NCBI GenBank assembly: GCA_013112585.1
Contig: JABFGH010000007.1
Coordinates: 1-64,000, forward strand
From: Ignavibacteriota bacterium
Lineage (GTDB): Bacteria; Bacteroidota; Ignavibacteria; Ignavibacteriales; Melioribacteraceae
Direction of reading: 5' to 3'
Length of the DNA stretch: 64,000 bases
The first letter of the stretch is position 1. The number at the start of each line of letters is the position of its first letter. This document shows positions 44,944 through 54,540 of the stretch, piece after piece. Under the pieces are notes generated by a model, which was not told where the DNA came from, made no database searches, and saw only the letters and a list, made by a program, of their open reading frames with translations. The position numbers and the translations under genes are program-made.

Positions 44944-46602
44944 TTAATTTCCGCAAACTTGTTCGAAAACTCGTTTAAAGTTTCCGCCTAAAATTTTTTC
45001 AACTTCTGATCTCGTATAACCATGCTCCAGCAATGCTAATGTTAATGCCGGAAATTTAGAAACATCTTCTAAACCGTTTACTGTGTTATCTCCAATTCCG
45101 TCAAAGTCGGAGCCGATTGCTACGTATTCTATTCCGACTAAGTTTACTATGTGGTCTATATGTGAAATTACTGTATTAATGTCAACTGATGAACTTGGTG
45201 ATCCAAGAAAAGGAGGATAAAAAACTATTCCAACTACTCCGCCGGAATTTGCAATATCAACAATTTGTGAGTCGTATAGGTTTCTGTAATGATCTTCAAT
45301 TGCTCTTGCGCCGGAGTGTGAGGCAATTATCGGGTTCGTCGTCTCTTCCAAAATATCCTGAATAGTTTTAATTCCTGTATGGGAAACATCGATCATTATT
45401 CCGAGCGAATCCATTGTTCTAATTACCTCTCTGCCGAAATCACTCAGTCCAACAGTGGTTGAATCTGCATCTTGCGCGGATACCGCCCAATCCGTGCTGT
45501 TATTCCATGTAATCGTCATGTATCTCATTCCGTCGTTGTAGAGGTCTATAAGTTTATCAATGCTGTTTTCAATTGTGTGTCCGCCCTCAACAGCGAGCAC
45601 TGCTGCAATTTTTCCGCTTTCGTTTATTGTTTCAGCTTGTGCTAAAGTGCGGGCTTGGCTAATATCGTTACCGTTTACAAAAAGTTCAGCGTTAAAAATC
45701 TGAACCATGTTTTGACTTTCCTGGTAAGGGTTATTGGGGAAATTATAGGGACTAACCCAGATGGCAAAAAATTGTATATCCACTCCACCGATTTTCATAC
45801 GGGGAATATCGGTATGATTATAATTATGCGGATCAGCAAGATGATAATTCGGATCGCCTGCCATTACTTCGAGCACATCGTTATGTAAATCTATTAACGT
45901 TGCAGCAGAGTGAACAGTCTGCAGTGTATAATCAAAATGCTGATTACCGGAAATTGTAACATTTATTGTATCGGAAATGTAACCAAGTTTTGAAGTAACA
46001 ATACTTAAATCAAAAGAGCTGCTTTTGGTTAGCGGTTCATTAGAAAAATTTATACCTTGCCGAATTTCTGATAAACCAAAAGTTTCGCCGCCATCAAGCT
46101 GAATCATTTTTTTTGTAATAGACTGATTGTTAAAAGTAATAGTATAAAAATATACTCCGGCACTTTTACCGCCCTGCCAGTCAATTGAGTAATTGCCCGG
46201 TGATAGAAACTGTGAGCGTGAATCAATTAATTGTCCCAATACATTATGCACTGAAATTTGTGTGATACCATCAGAATTAATTTTAAACTGAATTTTAGTA
46301 GAAGGATTAAACGGATTAGGATAATTTTGAGCAACGTAAAATGAACTTGGTGAAAAGTTATCGTCATCTACTGTGGTAAGTATATTGTATTGCCAATTCC
46401 CGATTGAGTTGGCTGTAACAGTATCTCTAGTCAGATTAGAATTATTTATAATTTCTATTTGAGGATTTTTTACTCGAGTGTTGGATGTTAAGTCAGTTAC
46501 AGTTCCGGTTAAAGTTTGGGAGAACAAGAGACTGCCGGTTATAATAGAAAGTTGAAATGTTAATAAAAATAGTTTGAATATGTTTTTTAATTGTTCAATC
46601 AT
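44944..46602 (-). CDS. M19 membrane-dipeptidase-like enzyme with an internal T9SS-type domain
   Basis: 552 residues. Signal peptide ~1-29; a short carboxypeptidase-regulatory-like stretch (TLTGTVTDLTSNTRVKNPQI). At ~92-170 there is a complete sorting-domain-like module (AQNYPNPFNPSTKIQFKI, then VHNVLGQLIDS, SAGVYFYTITFNNQ and KKMIQL), normally found only at the extreme C-terminus. The dipeptidase domain follows at ~235-550 with all expected metal and catalytic residues: LHNDV (His/Asp), VEGGHT (bridging Glu), VSHTG, ASHSGARA and GSDFDG. It should hydrolyse dipeptides or related amides outside the cytoplasm. It ends without a second sorting domain (FKRVFEQVCGN). Confidence 0.88.
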   Translation of the reverse strand: MIEQLKNIFKLFLLTFQLSIITGSLLFSQTLTGTVTDLTSNTRVKNPQIEIINNSNLTRDTVTANSIGNWQYNILTTVDDDNFSPSSFYVAQNYPNPFNPSTKIQFKINSDGITQISVHNVLGQLIDSRSQFLSPGNYSIDWQGGKSAGVYFYTITFNNQSITKKMIQLDGGETFGLSEIRQGINFSNEPLTKSSSFDLSIVTSKLGYISDTINVTISGNQHFDYTLQTVHSAATLIDLHNDVLEVMAGDPNYHLADPHNYNHTDIPRMKIGGVDIQFFAIWVSPYNFPNNPYQESQNMVQIFNAELFVNGNDISQARTLAQAETINESGKIAAVLAVEGGHTIENSIDKLIDLYNDGMRYMTITWNNSTDWAVSAQDADSTTVGLSDFGREVIRTMDSLGIMIDVSHTGIKTIQDILEETTNPIIASHSGARAIEDHYRNLYDSQIVDIANSGGVVGIVFYPPFLGSPSSSVDINTVISHIDHIVNLVGIEYVAIGSDFDGIGDNTVNGLEDVSKFPALTLALLEHGYTRSEVEKILGGNFKRVFEQVCGN

Positions 46603-46849
46603 GAAGTTTCCGAATTATTTATAGACGCTGATTAAAAATAGGTAAGTTCATTCTTTTCAACAACGATAAAATCAAAAGGCAATATTTGAATTATAGAACA
46701 ATTCAATTTAAAAATTTAAACAAGCCGAATTGATTTTTACGAATTATGATTATAGCCAATCAAATGCTTACTAATAAGTATTTATTTTCATCATAAAATA
46801 AAAGAAGTTATTATAAATTATTGTTCTCGTTTTCGGCATCAGTTTATAT

Positions 46850-48058
46850 CTAATATTCCTTTTGATCTTCAAGTTTACCAACCATTGTTTTTATTATTAG
46901 AACCATTAAAAGAGCTATTGCGGCTGTTAATAAAAATACGGGCTTCAAACTTTCATTTATATAAAAAAGCGAAGCCGCAACCGGACCAATGGTTTGACCG
47001 ATTCTTAATACCATGCTATTGATCGACATAAATGCGGCTCTTTCAGAAATGGGAGCCATTCCAACTAATGCTGATTGGATATTGGGCAGGAAGAAGCCAT
47101 GGGCAACACCGAATAGCATAACACCAAGAATTAGTGCTGCCCAATTTAAGGCAAAGGCTAATATTGTTAACGAGAGCATGTAAACTATAGAGCTTAGGTA
47201 AAGTAAATTTTGTGAAGATACCGCTTTGCGAACCCGTCCTAATTGCGAGGAACAAATAGCTGTTGTAACCGACATGAGAGCCATAGTAACTCCAATTACA
47301 AAGGAGTCGGATTGAAATCTGCTTTCCATAAGTATGGGTAAAAATGAAAGATAGGCTCCGTACAAAATTATGAATATCATAATGTTAATTAAAAAAAGCC
47401 CAAATACTTTTTTACTATTTACAATTTTCCAAACATTTCCGAGGTATGTGTTTAATGAAATATCTTTTTCAATGCGCGGGGTTTTTAATCGCGCTATAAT
47501 TAACAAGGCAAAGGGAAAAACAAGAAGAGGAAGATAAAACACAAAACTCCAATGGAATAAGGCTAACAACCCGCCAATAGCAGGAAACGATGCTGTGCTA
47601 ATACTTAACACACTTGCGTTGTAACCAACTGCCTTAACCCGTTCTTTTCCTTCGTAAAGGTCGCCCAGCAATGTAATATTTATTGTTCCCAAAGCAGCGG
47701 CTCCCACTCCCTGAAAAAAACGCATTATGAGCAAATTTTCGTAAGTGGTTTGGAGTGAGCACAAAAAACCTGCCGTACCAAAGATAACCAATGACGGAAT
47801 TAAAATTTTCTTTCTGCCGTATCTGTCGGCAAGTATTCCCATTAATGGTGTTAATAAAATGCCCGGCAGTGTAAAGGATGTAATTAAATATCCTATTTGT
47901 TCAACAGTTAAATTAAAGTGCTTAATTATTAGAGGGAATGCCGGTGTAATACTCGAGACACCCATTACTGCAAATGATGTTATGCTGAAAATTAAGTGGA
48001 GATTAAAATCACGTAAAAGTGAGTTGTTTGATTTATTTTTTGCTTCGTCTGATTTCAA
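46850..48058 (-). CDS. MFS transporter, drug-efflux-like
   Basis: 402 residues, about twelve membrane helices. The helix 2-3 loop LMGILADRYGRKKIL fits the major-facilitator signature, and VGAAALGTINITLLGDLYEG resembles the antiporter motif C region of drug:proton exchangers. The frame begins at TTG with no clear ribosome-binding site, so the exact start is uncertain. Single gene; substrate unknown. Confidence 0.85.
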   Translation of the reverse strand: MKSDEAKNKSNNSLLRDFNLHLIFSITSFAVMGVSSITPAFPLIIKHFNLTVEQIGYLITSFTLPGILLTPLMGILADRYGRKKILIPSLVIFGTAGFLCSLQTTYENLLIMRFFQGVGAAALGTINITLLGDLYEGKERVKAVGYNASVLSISTASFPAIGGLLALFHWSFVFYLPLLVFPFALLIIARLKTPRIEKDISLNTYLGNVWKIVNSKKVFGLFLINIMIFIILYGAYLSFLPILMESRFQSDSFVIGVTMALMSVTTAICSSQLGRVRKAVSSQNLLYLSSIVYMLSLTILAFALNWAALILGVMLFGVAHGFFLPNIQSALVGMAPISERAAFMSINSMVLRIGQTIGPVAASLFYINESLKPVFLLTAAIALLMVLIIKTMVGKLEDQKEY

Positions 48059-48220
48059 GTTAAACTACATTATTAGAGTTACAGTTTTAAAAATAACTTT
48101 TTCTTAAATGAAAAACAGATTGACTATGAAGGTCAAAAAAAATATTTATACTTTTGCATTCACTTAAATTTTTTTTGCTGTTATTAATCGATCTTAGCCA
48201 ATTTTTAGAAATGAATTATA

Positions 48221-49063
48221 CTAATGCACTAATGAAAACAGATGAGGGTCATAATAATTAAGCGGGCAATCACAATTAGCGGCAGGGCAAATTTTTGTTT
48301 TCTTTTTAAAATTAATTTCAGAATAAATATTACCGAGCTTTTCCTTTACTTGAAAACATGAATGCACATTTCCATTTGGGTAAACTACTGCTGCATTAAA
48401 ACCCGCATTGCAAATGTTTCCTTTTTGTTTGAACACGCTCATGTTTTCGTTTTCAAGATTAAATTTTTCTAATTCATCATCTGAATAATTCTGCGGATAA
48501 GCTTTGTTATTGTACTCACCTATAAACGGTCCAAATGAAAAGTTAATTTCGTGCAGGCTTAAATAATCACGAAAATAATTAATATCACTTTCATTTAAGG
48601 AAGGATGCGCAACAGCTTCCGCAAATATTTTAAATCCATTTGCCCGAAGCAAATTAAAGTTTGCAGCAAATTTGTCAACCAGGTTTAATTTTATTAATTC
48701 TTCTATATGGAGAGATGCATGAAAAAATAATACCCTTTCCGGCAAAATAGATTCTGCAAATTCCTTTACACCCGGCAAAACAAGATTTGTATTAAATGAT
48801 ACAAAATGCTTTTCGGTAATTGTACTGCATGCTTCAATTATATTTGGAATTAAAAATGGTTCGCCGCCGGTAAAACTTATTCTAAATGTTTTTCCGGTTT
48901 TATCCAAGGCTTCTATTAATTTTTCAATATTAATTTTGTTAATTGAATTTTTAACAAAGGGAGTTTTGCCGAAACAATACTCACAATTAAAATTACACTG
49001 ACTTGAAATATTCCAATGCAGCCATGCATTATAATCTTGATTATTTGTTTTACTAAAAATCAT
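48221..49063 (-). CDS. Radical SAM protein with C-terminal cysteine cluster
   Basis: 280 residues. The N-terminal motif SSQCNFNCEYCFGK supplies the CxxxCxxC cluster for S-adenosylmethionine, followed by RISFTGGEPFL (GGEP motif). The C-terminal ~70 residues contain further cysteines (GNICNAGFNAAVVYPNGNVH, SCFQV and ICPAANCDCPLN), a SPASM/twitch-like auxiliary cluster. SPASM-type enzymes often mature peptides or sulfatases. No precursor-peptide gene is evident next to it; it is divergent from a NUDIX gene with 57 bp between starts. Confidence 0.85.
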   Translation of the reverse strand: MIFSKTNNQDYNAWLHWNISSQCNFNCEYCFGKTPFVKNSINKINIEKLIEALDKTGKTFRISFTGGEPFLIPNIIEACSTITEKHFVSFNTNLVLPGVKEFAESILPERVLFFHASLHIEELIKLNLVDKFAANFNLLRANGFKIFAEAVAHPSLNESDINYFRDYLSLHEINFSFGPFIGEYNNKAYPQNYSDDELEKFNLENENMSVFKQKGNICNAGFNAAVVYPNGNVHSCFQVKEKLGNIYSEINFKKKTKICPAANCDCPLNYYDPHLFSLVH

Positions 49064-49120
49064 TCAATCAAAATATAATTATATTTGAGAAACTATTAAG
49101 AATTTATAAGTGTTACGCAA

Positions 49121-49777
49121 ATGGAAAATATGAAAGAAGATAAAAATAAAAAAGAAAATGAAAAACAACGCTGGCTTGATTGGGCGAGGGAAATACAATC
49201 ACTTTGCCAAACCGGACTCGCATTCAGCCAAACGAATTATGAAGTTGAACGCTACAATAGATTGATTGAAATTGCTGCTGAAATGGTTTCTGAAAATTCA
49301 AATTTAGAAAAGGTAAAGTTAGCAAAACAATTTGTTGAGCATCCGGGGTATGCAACACCTAAAATTGATGTTCGCGCAGCAGTTGTGCACGAAGGCAAAA
49401 TTTTATTGGTTCATGAAATATCGGATGATAAATGGGCGATGCCCGGCGGCTGGGCTGATGTCGGCGATTATCCATCGCAAGTTGTAATACGCGAAACTAA
49501 AGAGGAGAGCGGATATGACGTGCTGCCGTTAAAAGTAATTGGTGTTTTTGATGCTAACAGAAATGGTCGTCCAATTGAATTTTTTCATGCATTTAAAATT
49601 TTATTTTTATGTGAGCTGGTTGGCGGCGAAGCAAAAATAAGTGATGAAACAAAGGATGTAAGATTTTTTGAATTTGATGATCTGCCGGAGTTTTCGCCTA
49701 ATAGAACTAATATGAATCACATTAACGAGATACTTGAACATATTAAAGATGAACAACGACCCGCAGCATTTGATTAG
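49121..49777 (+). CDS. NUDIX hydrolase with N-terminal NUDIX-associated domain
   Basis: 218 residues. Residues ~10-70 (WLDWAREIQSLCQTGLAFSQ) form the helical N-terminal domain seen in ADP-ribose/CDP-choline type NUDIX proteins; the NUDIX fold spans ~75-205. The NUDIX box is GWADVGDYPSQ followed by VVIRETKEESGY, where the usual first Glu is Asp, a conservative change common in this subgroup. It cleaves a nucleoside diphosphate linked to another moiety; the exact substrate is not readable. An alternative start is ATG 49130. Confidence 0.88.
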   Translation: MENMKEDKNKKENEKQRWLDWAREIQSLCQTGLAFSQTNYEVERYNRLIEIAAEMVSENSNLEKVKLAKQFVEHPGYATPKIDVRAAVVHEGKILLVHEISDDKWAMPGGWADVGDYPSQVVIRETKEESGYDVLPLKVIGVFDANRNGRPIEFFHAFKILFLCELVGGEAKISDETKDVRFFEFDDLPEFSPNRTNMNHINEILEHIKDEQRPAAFD

Positions 49778-49876
49778 GGTAACGCGAAATTTATTCCGCT
49801 AGCAGTTGAACTTCCTTGCTTTTCTTTTTTAGTTAATCAAATTATAAAAATATTAGCGAGATGAATCTCGCTTTAC

Positions 49877-50049
49877 AAAAAAATACCCCCGTCTAAAAAA
49901 AAGATCGGGGGTTAAATCCTTTCCCGCATAAATTGCGGTCTAGTTATTTAAAGGAGGTTATGCCGGACCTCCTGGATGATTCGCCTTATATTATGTTTTT
50001 CGGTTTTACTCATTCAACCCATTTACATTAAGTTTACGGTTCCTCATCT
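49877..50049 (-). ncRNA. Candidate structured small RNA, about 170 nt
   Basis: On the minus strand a promoter (50056-50084) predicts initiation near 50049. The transcript then contains hairpins aggaggt/acctcct (49952-49973), ccgca/tgcgg (49924-49938) and a terminator acccccg/cgggggt (49885-49912) with a T-run to about 49877. No protein gene fits; only a 21-codon frame (start near 50011) is present. The second-hairpin sequence contains ACCTCCTTT, identical to the anti-Shine-Dalgarno end of 16S rRNA, paired with its complement AGGAGGT. I compared it mentally with SRP RNA, 6S and tmRNA and do not see their conserved cores, so I leave it unnamed. Confidence 0.6.
49885..49912 (-). terminator. Rho-independent terminator of the candidate small RNA
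   Basis: Stem acccccg (49885-49891) with cgggggt (49906-49912). On the minus strand it is followed by seven T residues (49883-49877). The plus-strand side lacks a T-run, so it is oriented against the NUDIX gene. Confidence 0.8.
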
Positions 50050-50055
50050 GTTTAT

Positions 50056-50084
50056 ATTGTAATTAAAATTTAGGTGTATGTCAA
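50056..50084 (-). promoter_or_regulatory. Near-consensus sigma-70-type promoter for the candidate small RNA
   Basis: On the minus strand: TTGACA (50084-50079), a 17-base spacer, then TACAAT (50061-50056), five of six -10 bases. This is the best housekeeping promoter I found in the window and suggests strong constitutive transcription. Confidence 0.65.
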
Positions 50085-50260
50085 GTTTTTAACTTTTTGA
50101 TTTTTCAATTTATTTTTGATTTAAAAATAATAATTATTTATGCTATTATTTTATATTCCTAATACTTTTTGATATCTGTTCGATAATAATTTATTAAATG
50201 ATTGATTATTTTTACTCTAATTGTAATTGAAAACTATTTTACACATTCGGAAATTCGATA

Positions 50261-53200
50261 ATGAAAAAAGATTTATCAAAACTTAAAAAATCAGAATTGA
50301 TAGACGAGTTTATCAGAGTTCAAGAAAAATATAGTAATAATATTAGCTTTACTTCTGATAATGGAAATATTTTTGTTTTGCCGGATGAATTTCCCTTTGC
50401 GTATTTCATTGTTACTGCCGATCTCAAAATAAATTTTGTAAATGAGAGATTTACAAAGTTGTTGGGTTATACTATTAAGGATATTCCAACTATAGAAGTA
50501 TGGTATAAAAAGGCTTATAGAGATTTGGATTACAGGACGCAAGTTAAAAAGGAATGGAATGAAGGTATTGAAAAAAAATACGGCACTATTGAAATACCGA
50601 AAACATATACAGTTAATTGTAAACGAAATAAAATAAAACAGATAAAGTATTTTGCTAACCGATTAGAAGATGACTCGATTATAATTTTTGTTGAAGATGT
50701 TACTGAACTGCATAATTCACAATTAAAACTATTACAAAGCGAAAAAAAATACCGAGAATTTTTTAGTCAGGTTAATGACCCGATTTATTTGTGGAATATT
50801 AATAAAGACGGAACAATTGGTAAATGTGTAGAGGCAAACAAAGCAGCTTCAAAAATGCTTGGCTATACAAAAACTGAATTTAGAAAATTTACTCCTGCAG
50901 AGATAACCGCCAAGACATATATAAAAAAGTTAGCAAAAAATGTAAGAGTATTATTGGATAACGAAATTGTGAAATTCCGGACAAAACATGTTTCGAAAAG
51001 CGGTAAAATAGTTAATGTTGAAATAAACTCACGGTTAGTTGAACTCAACAATAAAAAATATGCTCTTTCCATTGCCCGCAATATTGACGAAAGAATTAAA
51101 TATGAAAATGCTATTTCCGATAGCGAGGAAAGATTTAGAGGTATTGTTGAAAATTCACAAGCGGGCATCTTTGTTGTAAATTCAGAATATTTATTTGAGT
51201 ACGTTAACACCAAGTTGTGCGATATATTAAAATGTACCGAAGAGGAGATTATAGGGGCTGATTTCCGAAATTTTTTATCAGCTGAATCACACTCATTGGT
51301 TCTTGAACGATACCGGTTGCGTCAGAAAGGTGAAGACATTCCCTCAGAATATGAAATAAAAATAAAACGCAAAGATGGAATAGAAAGAGATGTAAGAATT
51401 AATGCCTCCGTTTATAAAAATAGCAGGGGGCAAGTTAAAACCATGGCTCAAATTCTTGATATTACTGATAACCTTATTGCACAAAAAAGTGCCCAGTTGT
51501 TTGAAGAAAGATTTAAAATTTTTGCTGATAACTCCAACGACGGAATAATAATGACTGATGATTCATTTAAGATATCTTATGTAAATAGTGAGTTATGCAG
51601 AATGATGGGCTATAATAAAAGTGAATTTCTCAATAAAGATTTCAGGAAGTTCCTTACGCAAGATAATTTAGAACAAATTATTAATTTATACCAACGAGGA
51701 ATGGAGAAGGAACTTAGTGAAGTTCAGGAAGAGTTTATATTTAAAACTAAAAAAGGCAAGAGTATTATATGTGAGGTAAATGCACTTTTAATTGAAGATT
51801 CCACCGGCAAATTAAGTACGATGGCTCAAATAAAAAATATTACCGAGAGGAAACGAAGCGAATTAATACAAAATGTTCTACTTAAAATATCTCATGCCGT
51901 TAATGAAACAAAAAACTTAAAAGATTTTTTAGCTGTTGTTCATTGTGAACTTTCGGTTATACTTGATACTACAAATTTCTATGTAGCACTTTATGATAAA
52001 GATAGTGATACATATTCTTTTCCATACCATGTCGATCAATTTGATAAGATAGATGATTTCACACAAATTCAATTAAAGGATAGTTTAACTGACTATGTAA
52101 GAAGAAAAAAAGAAGCAATATTAGTAAACAGCAGCAAGCAGAAGAAACTGGAAGAGCAGAAAGAAATTGAAGGTATTGTCGGTGTTTTATCTCCGGTGTG
52201 GGTTGGTGCTCCTTTGATTGTAGGAAAACATGCAGTAGGGGTTATCGCACTTCAAGATTATAAAAAGGAAGATGCTTTCAATCAAGGCGACTTAAACGTG
52301 CTAAAAATAGTTTCTGAAAATATAAGCACTGCAATATTAAGAAGACAAATTGAAGATAAACTTGCCGCCAGCGAAAAACGCTACCGTGATTTTATTGCAA
52401 GAAGTACAGAGGGTATTTACCGCGTTGATTTTACCGAACCTATTGACATTACCTTGCCCGTTGATCAACAAATTGATTTGATTGTTAAAAGTTCTCGAAT
52501 AAATGAATGTAATGATTCAATGGCGCAGATGTATGGTGCCGATTCAATTACAGAAATTCTCTCAAAGAGCATCTTGGATTTATACGGGGGAAATTTATCT
52601 GAAGACAATTATTTAGCCAATAAATTATTTGTAGAATCGAACTATAGAATTAAAGATGTAGAGACAACTGAATTAGATGAAAAAGGTGAAGCAGTTTACT
52701 TTTTGAACAACTCGATTGGAATTGTTGAAGATAAAAAATTAGTAACCATTTGGGGAATACAAAGTGATATTACAAACAGCAGAAAAGCTCATGAAGCTTT
52801 GAGAGAAAGTGAGCAGCGATTAAAAACAGTAATTGATTCAAATCCTATTGTGCTTTGGACAGCAGACATGAATGGTATATTTACTTTTTCCGATGGTAAA
52901 GGATTAGAATTACTTGGACTAGAACCGGGGCAGGTAGTTGGGCAGTCACTATTTGAAGTTTATAAACTTAATTCAAAAATTATTGATTGTGTTAAAAAGG
53001 CGCTGAATGGTGAACATGTATCAGAAATTGTTTTTGTAAACGGTATTTATTTTCAATCCTTTTACAGACCATTATTTGATAAAAACAAAAATGTAAATGG
53101 CATAATGGGTACGGCTTTCGATATCACGGAAACCAAGAAGAAAGAAGAAGTATTAAGAACAATTGCAGAAAGTATCTCAACCGAATCGGGCGAGTTATTT

Positions 53201-54337
53201 TTTAAGCTTTTAGTTGAGTACCTGGCTAAAACCCTTCAAATTGATTATGCGTTTGTAGGGGAATATAATGAGATTAAAGAAACAATAAATACCTTAGCTT
53301 TTTGGAAGAAGGATGAAATTGGTAAAAATTTTGAATATCAAATTTCAAATACGCCTTGTGAGCAATGTTTGAACGACGGCAGTGCCGCTTATCCGGATAA
53401 TGCAGCAGGTCACTTTCCTAAAGATCAATTGCTGAAAGAAATGAATATTGAGTGTTACATGGGTAATTCACTTTATGATTCTACCGGAAAGCCAATGGGT
53501 ATTTTGGTTATTATGAACGAGACTAAAATTGAGAATTTAGAGTTTGTACAATCAGTATTAAGAATTTTTGCAGTAAGAAGTTCAGCCGAATTGGAAAGAC
53601 TAAATTACGTTAATGAATTAGTGCAGGCAAAAAATGATGCAGAAAAAGCTAATGTTTTGAAAAGTGAATTTCTTGCACAAATGTCGCACGAAATTAGAAC
53701 ACCGATTAATACAATTTTAAGTTTCTCAAGTCTTGTGCAGGAAGAGCTTTATGATCAGGTTGATGAAGAACTTAAAAGTAGTTTTTATTCAATCAGCAAT
53801 GCAGGTAAAAGAATCATCCGCACAATTGATTTGATACTAAATATGTCCGAAGTTCAGGCGGGAACTTATTTGCCGCGTTTTTCAAAAATTAATATTAAAC
53901 AAGATGTGTTAGATGATATTTATGGAGAGTTTTATTTTCATGCAAAAAATAAAGGTTTAACACTCGATTTAATTTGTCAAACTAACAATTATTTTGTTGA
54001 TGCCGATATTTATACCGTTGGTCAAATTTTTAATAATCTTGTTGATAATGCCGTTAAGTACACTAAGCAGGGCAGTGTTAAAATATTAGTAGAGCGGGAC
54101 GATTCCGATTCATTAGTTGTTTCGGTAGCAGATACAGGTATCGGTATGTCAGATAATTATTTCCCCTTCTTGTTTACACCTTTCACACAAGAAGATTCCG
54201 GATATACGAGAAAGTTCGAAGGAAACGGGCTTGGTTTGGCATTGGTAAAAAAGTATTGCGGCATTAATAAAGCAAAGGTAGAAGTTGAAACTGAAAAAGG
54301 AATAGGTTCAACATTTAGGGTAACTTTTAATCAATAG
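50261..54337 (+). CDS. Multi-PAS/GAF sensor histidine kinase
   Basis: 1358 residues with no obvious transmembrane helix. A short coiled start (SKLKKSELIDEFIRVQEKY) is followed by four PAS domains to ~550 (PAS-associated motif ends such as IIFVEDVTEL, LDITDNL, IKNITERK), a GAF domain ~560-700 (HCELSVILDTTNFYVALYD), two more PAS domains ~705-965, a second GAF-like domain ~970-1120, then HisKA with His near residue 1143 (AQMSHEIRTPINT) and HATPase (NNLVDNAVKYTKQG, DTGIGMSD, GNGLGLALVKKY). No receiver is fused or adjacent, so its partner is elsewhere. It is likely a cytoplasmic redox, ligand or light sensor; the PAS ligands are not readable. Confidence 0.92.
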   Translation: MKKDLSKLKKSELIDEFIRVQEKYSNNISFTSDNGNIFVLPDEFPFAYFIVTADLKINFVNERFTKLLGYTIKDIPTIEVWYKKAYRDLDYRTQVKKEWNEGIEKKYGTIEIPKTYTVNCKRNKIKQIKYFANRLEDDSIIIFVEDVTELHNSQLKLLQSEKKYREFFSQVNDPIYLWNINKDGTIGKCVEANKAASKMLGYTKTEFRKFTPAEITAKTYIKKLAKNVRVLLDNEIVKFRTKHVSKSGKIVNVEINSRLVELNNKKYALSIARNIDERIKYENAISDSEERFRGIVENSQAGIFVVNSEYLFEYVNTKLCDILKCTEEEIIGADFRNFLSAESHSLVLERYRLRQKGEDIPSEYEIKIKRKDGIERDVRINASVYKNSRGQVKTMAQILDITDNLIAQKSAQLFEERFKIFADNSNDGIIMTDDSFKISYVNSELCRMMGYNKSEFLNKDFRKFLTQDNLEQIINLYQRGMEKELSEVQEEFIFKTKKGKSIICEVNALLIEDSTGKLSTMAQIKNITERKRSELIQNVLLKISHAVNETKNLKDFLAVVHCELSVILDTTNFYVALYDKDSDTYSFPYHVDQFDKIDDFTQIQLKDSLTDYVRRKKEAILVNSSKQKKLEEQKEIEGIVGVLSPVWVGAPLIVGKHAVGVIALQDYKKEDAFNQGDLNVLKIVSENISTAILRRQIEDKLAASEKRYRDFIARSTEGIYRVDFTEPIDITLPVDQQIDLIVKSSRINECNDSMAQMYGADSITEILSKSILDLYGGNLSEDNYLANKLFVESNYRIKDVETTELDEKGEAVYFLNNSIGIVEDKKLVTIWGIQSDITNSRKAHEALRESEQRLKTVIDSNPIVLWTADMNGIFTFSDGKGLELLGLEPGQVVGQSLFEVYKLNSKIIDCVKKALNGEHVSEIVFVNGIYFQSFYRPLFDKNKNVNGIMGTAFDITETKKKEEVLRTIAESISTESGELFFKLLVEYLAKTLQIDYAFVGEYNEIKETINTLAFWKKDEIGKNFEYQISNTPCEQCLNDGSAAYPDNAAGHFPKDQLLKEMNIECYMGNSLYDSTGKPMGILVIMNETKIENLEFVQSVLRIFAVRSSAELERLNYVNELVQAKNDAEKANVLKSEFLAQMSHEIRTPINTILSFSSLVQEELYDQVDEELKSSFYSISNAGKRIIRTIDLILNMSEVQAGTYLPRFSKINIKQDVLDDIYGEFYFHAKNKGLTLDLICQTNNYFVDADIYTVGQIFNNLVDNAVKYTKQGSVKILVERDDSDSLVVSVADTGIGMSDNYFPFLFTPFTQEDSGYTRKFEGNGLGLALVKKYCGINKAKVEVETEKGIGSTFRVTFNQ

Positions 54338-54485
54338 TAAGAAAATTTTTTTAATTATCATCTCACTGAAGTAAAATTGAGCCGTACAAGAAAATCAGCT
54401 GATTTATTTCTTCAATTGAATCTCAAATTAATTCATCCCGAAATTTAGTTAACCTTAGAATAGTTCTAAAAACCGCGTATTTACA

Positions 54486-54501
54486 TGGCATAGATATTGC
54501 A
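54486..54501 (+). promoter_or_regulatory. Sigma-54-type promoter
   Basis: TGGCAT-AGATA-TTGCA: the -24 GG and -12 GC are exactly ten bases apart and 10 of 11 commonly conserved bases agree with TGGCAC-N5-TTGCA. Initiation near 54512 would leave a ~29-base leader with GGAGG before the ATG at 54541. A sigma-54 activator is encoded at 19594-20976. Confidence 0.6.
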
Positions 54502-54540
54502 TCGTAAGATTATAGTGAACTATTCAAGTGGAGGAAGTTT

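Noticed and set aside
49949-50011. 21-codon minus-strand frame (MSKTEKHNIRRIIQEVRHNL...) inside the candidate small RNA
   Set aside because: No Shine-Dalgarno in front of it, and the frame runs through a hairpin; a leader peptide is possible but not supported.
49877-50049. Identification of the small RNA as SRP RNA, 6S RNA or tmRNA
   Set aside because: The SRP apical loop, a 6S-style long closing stem and a tmRNA tRNA-like end are not visible.
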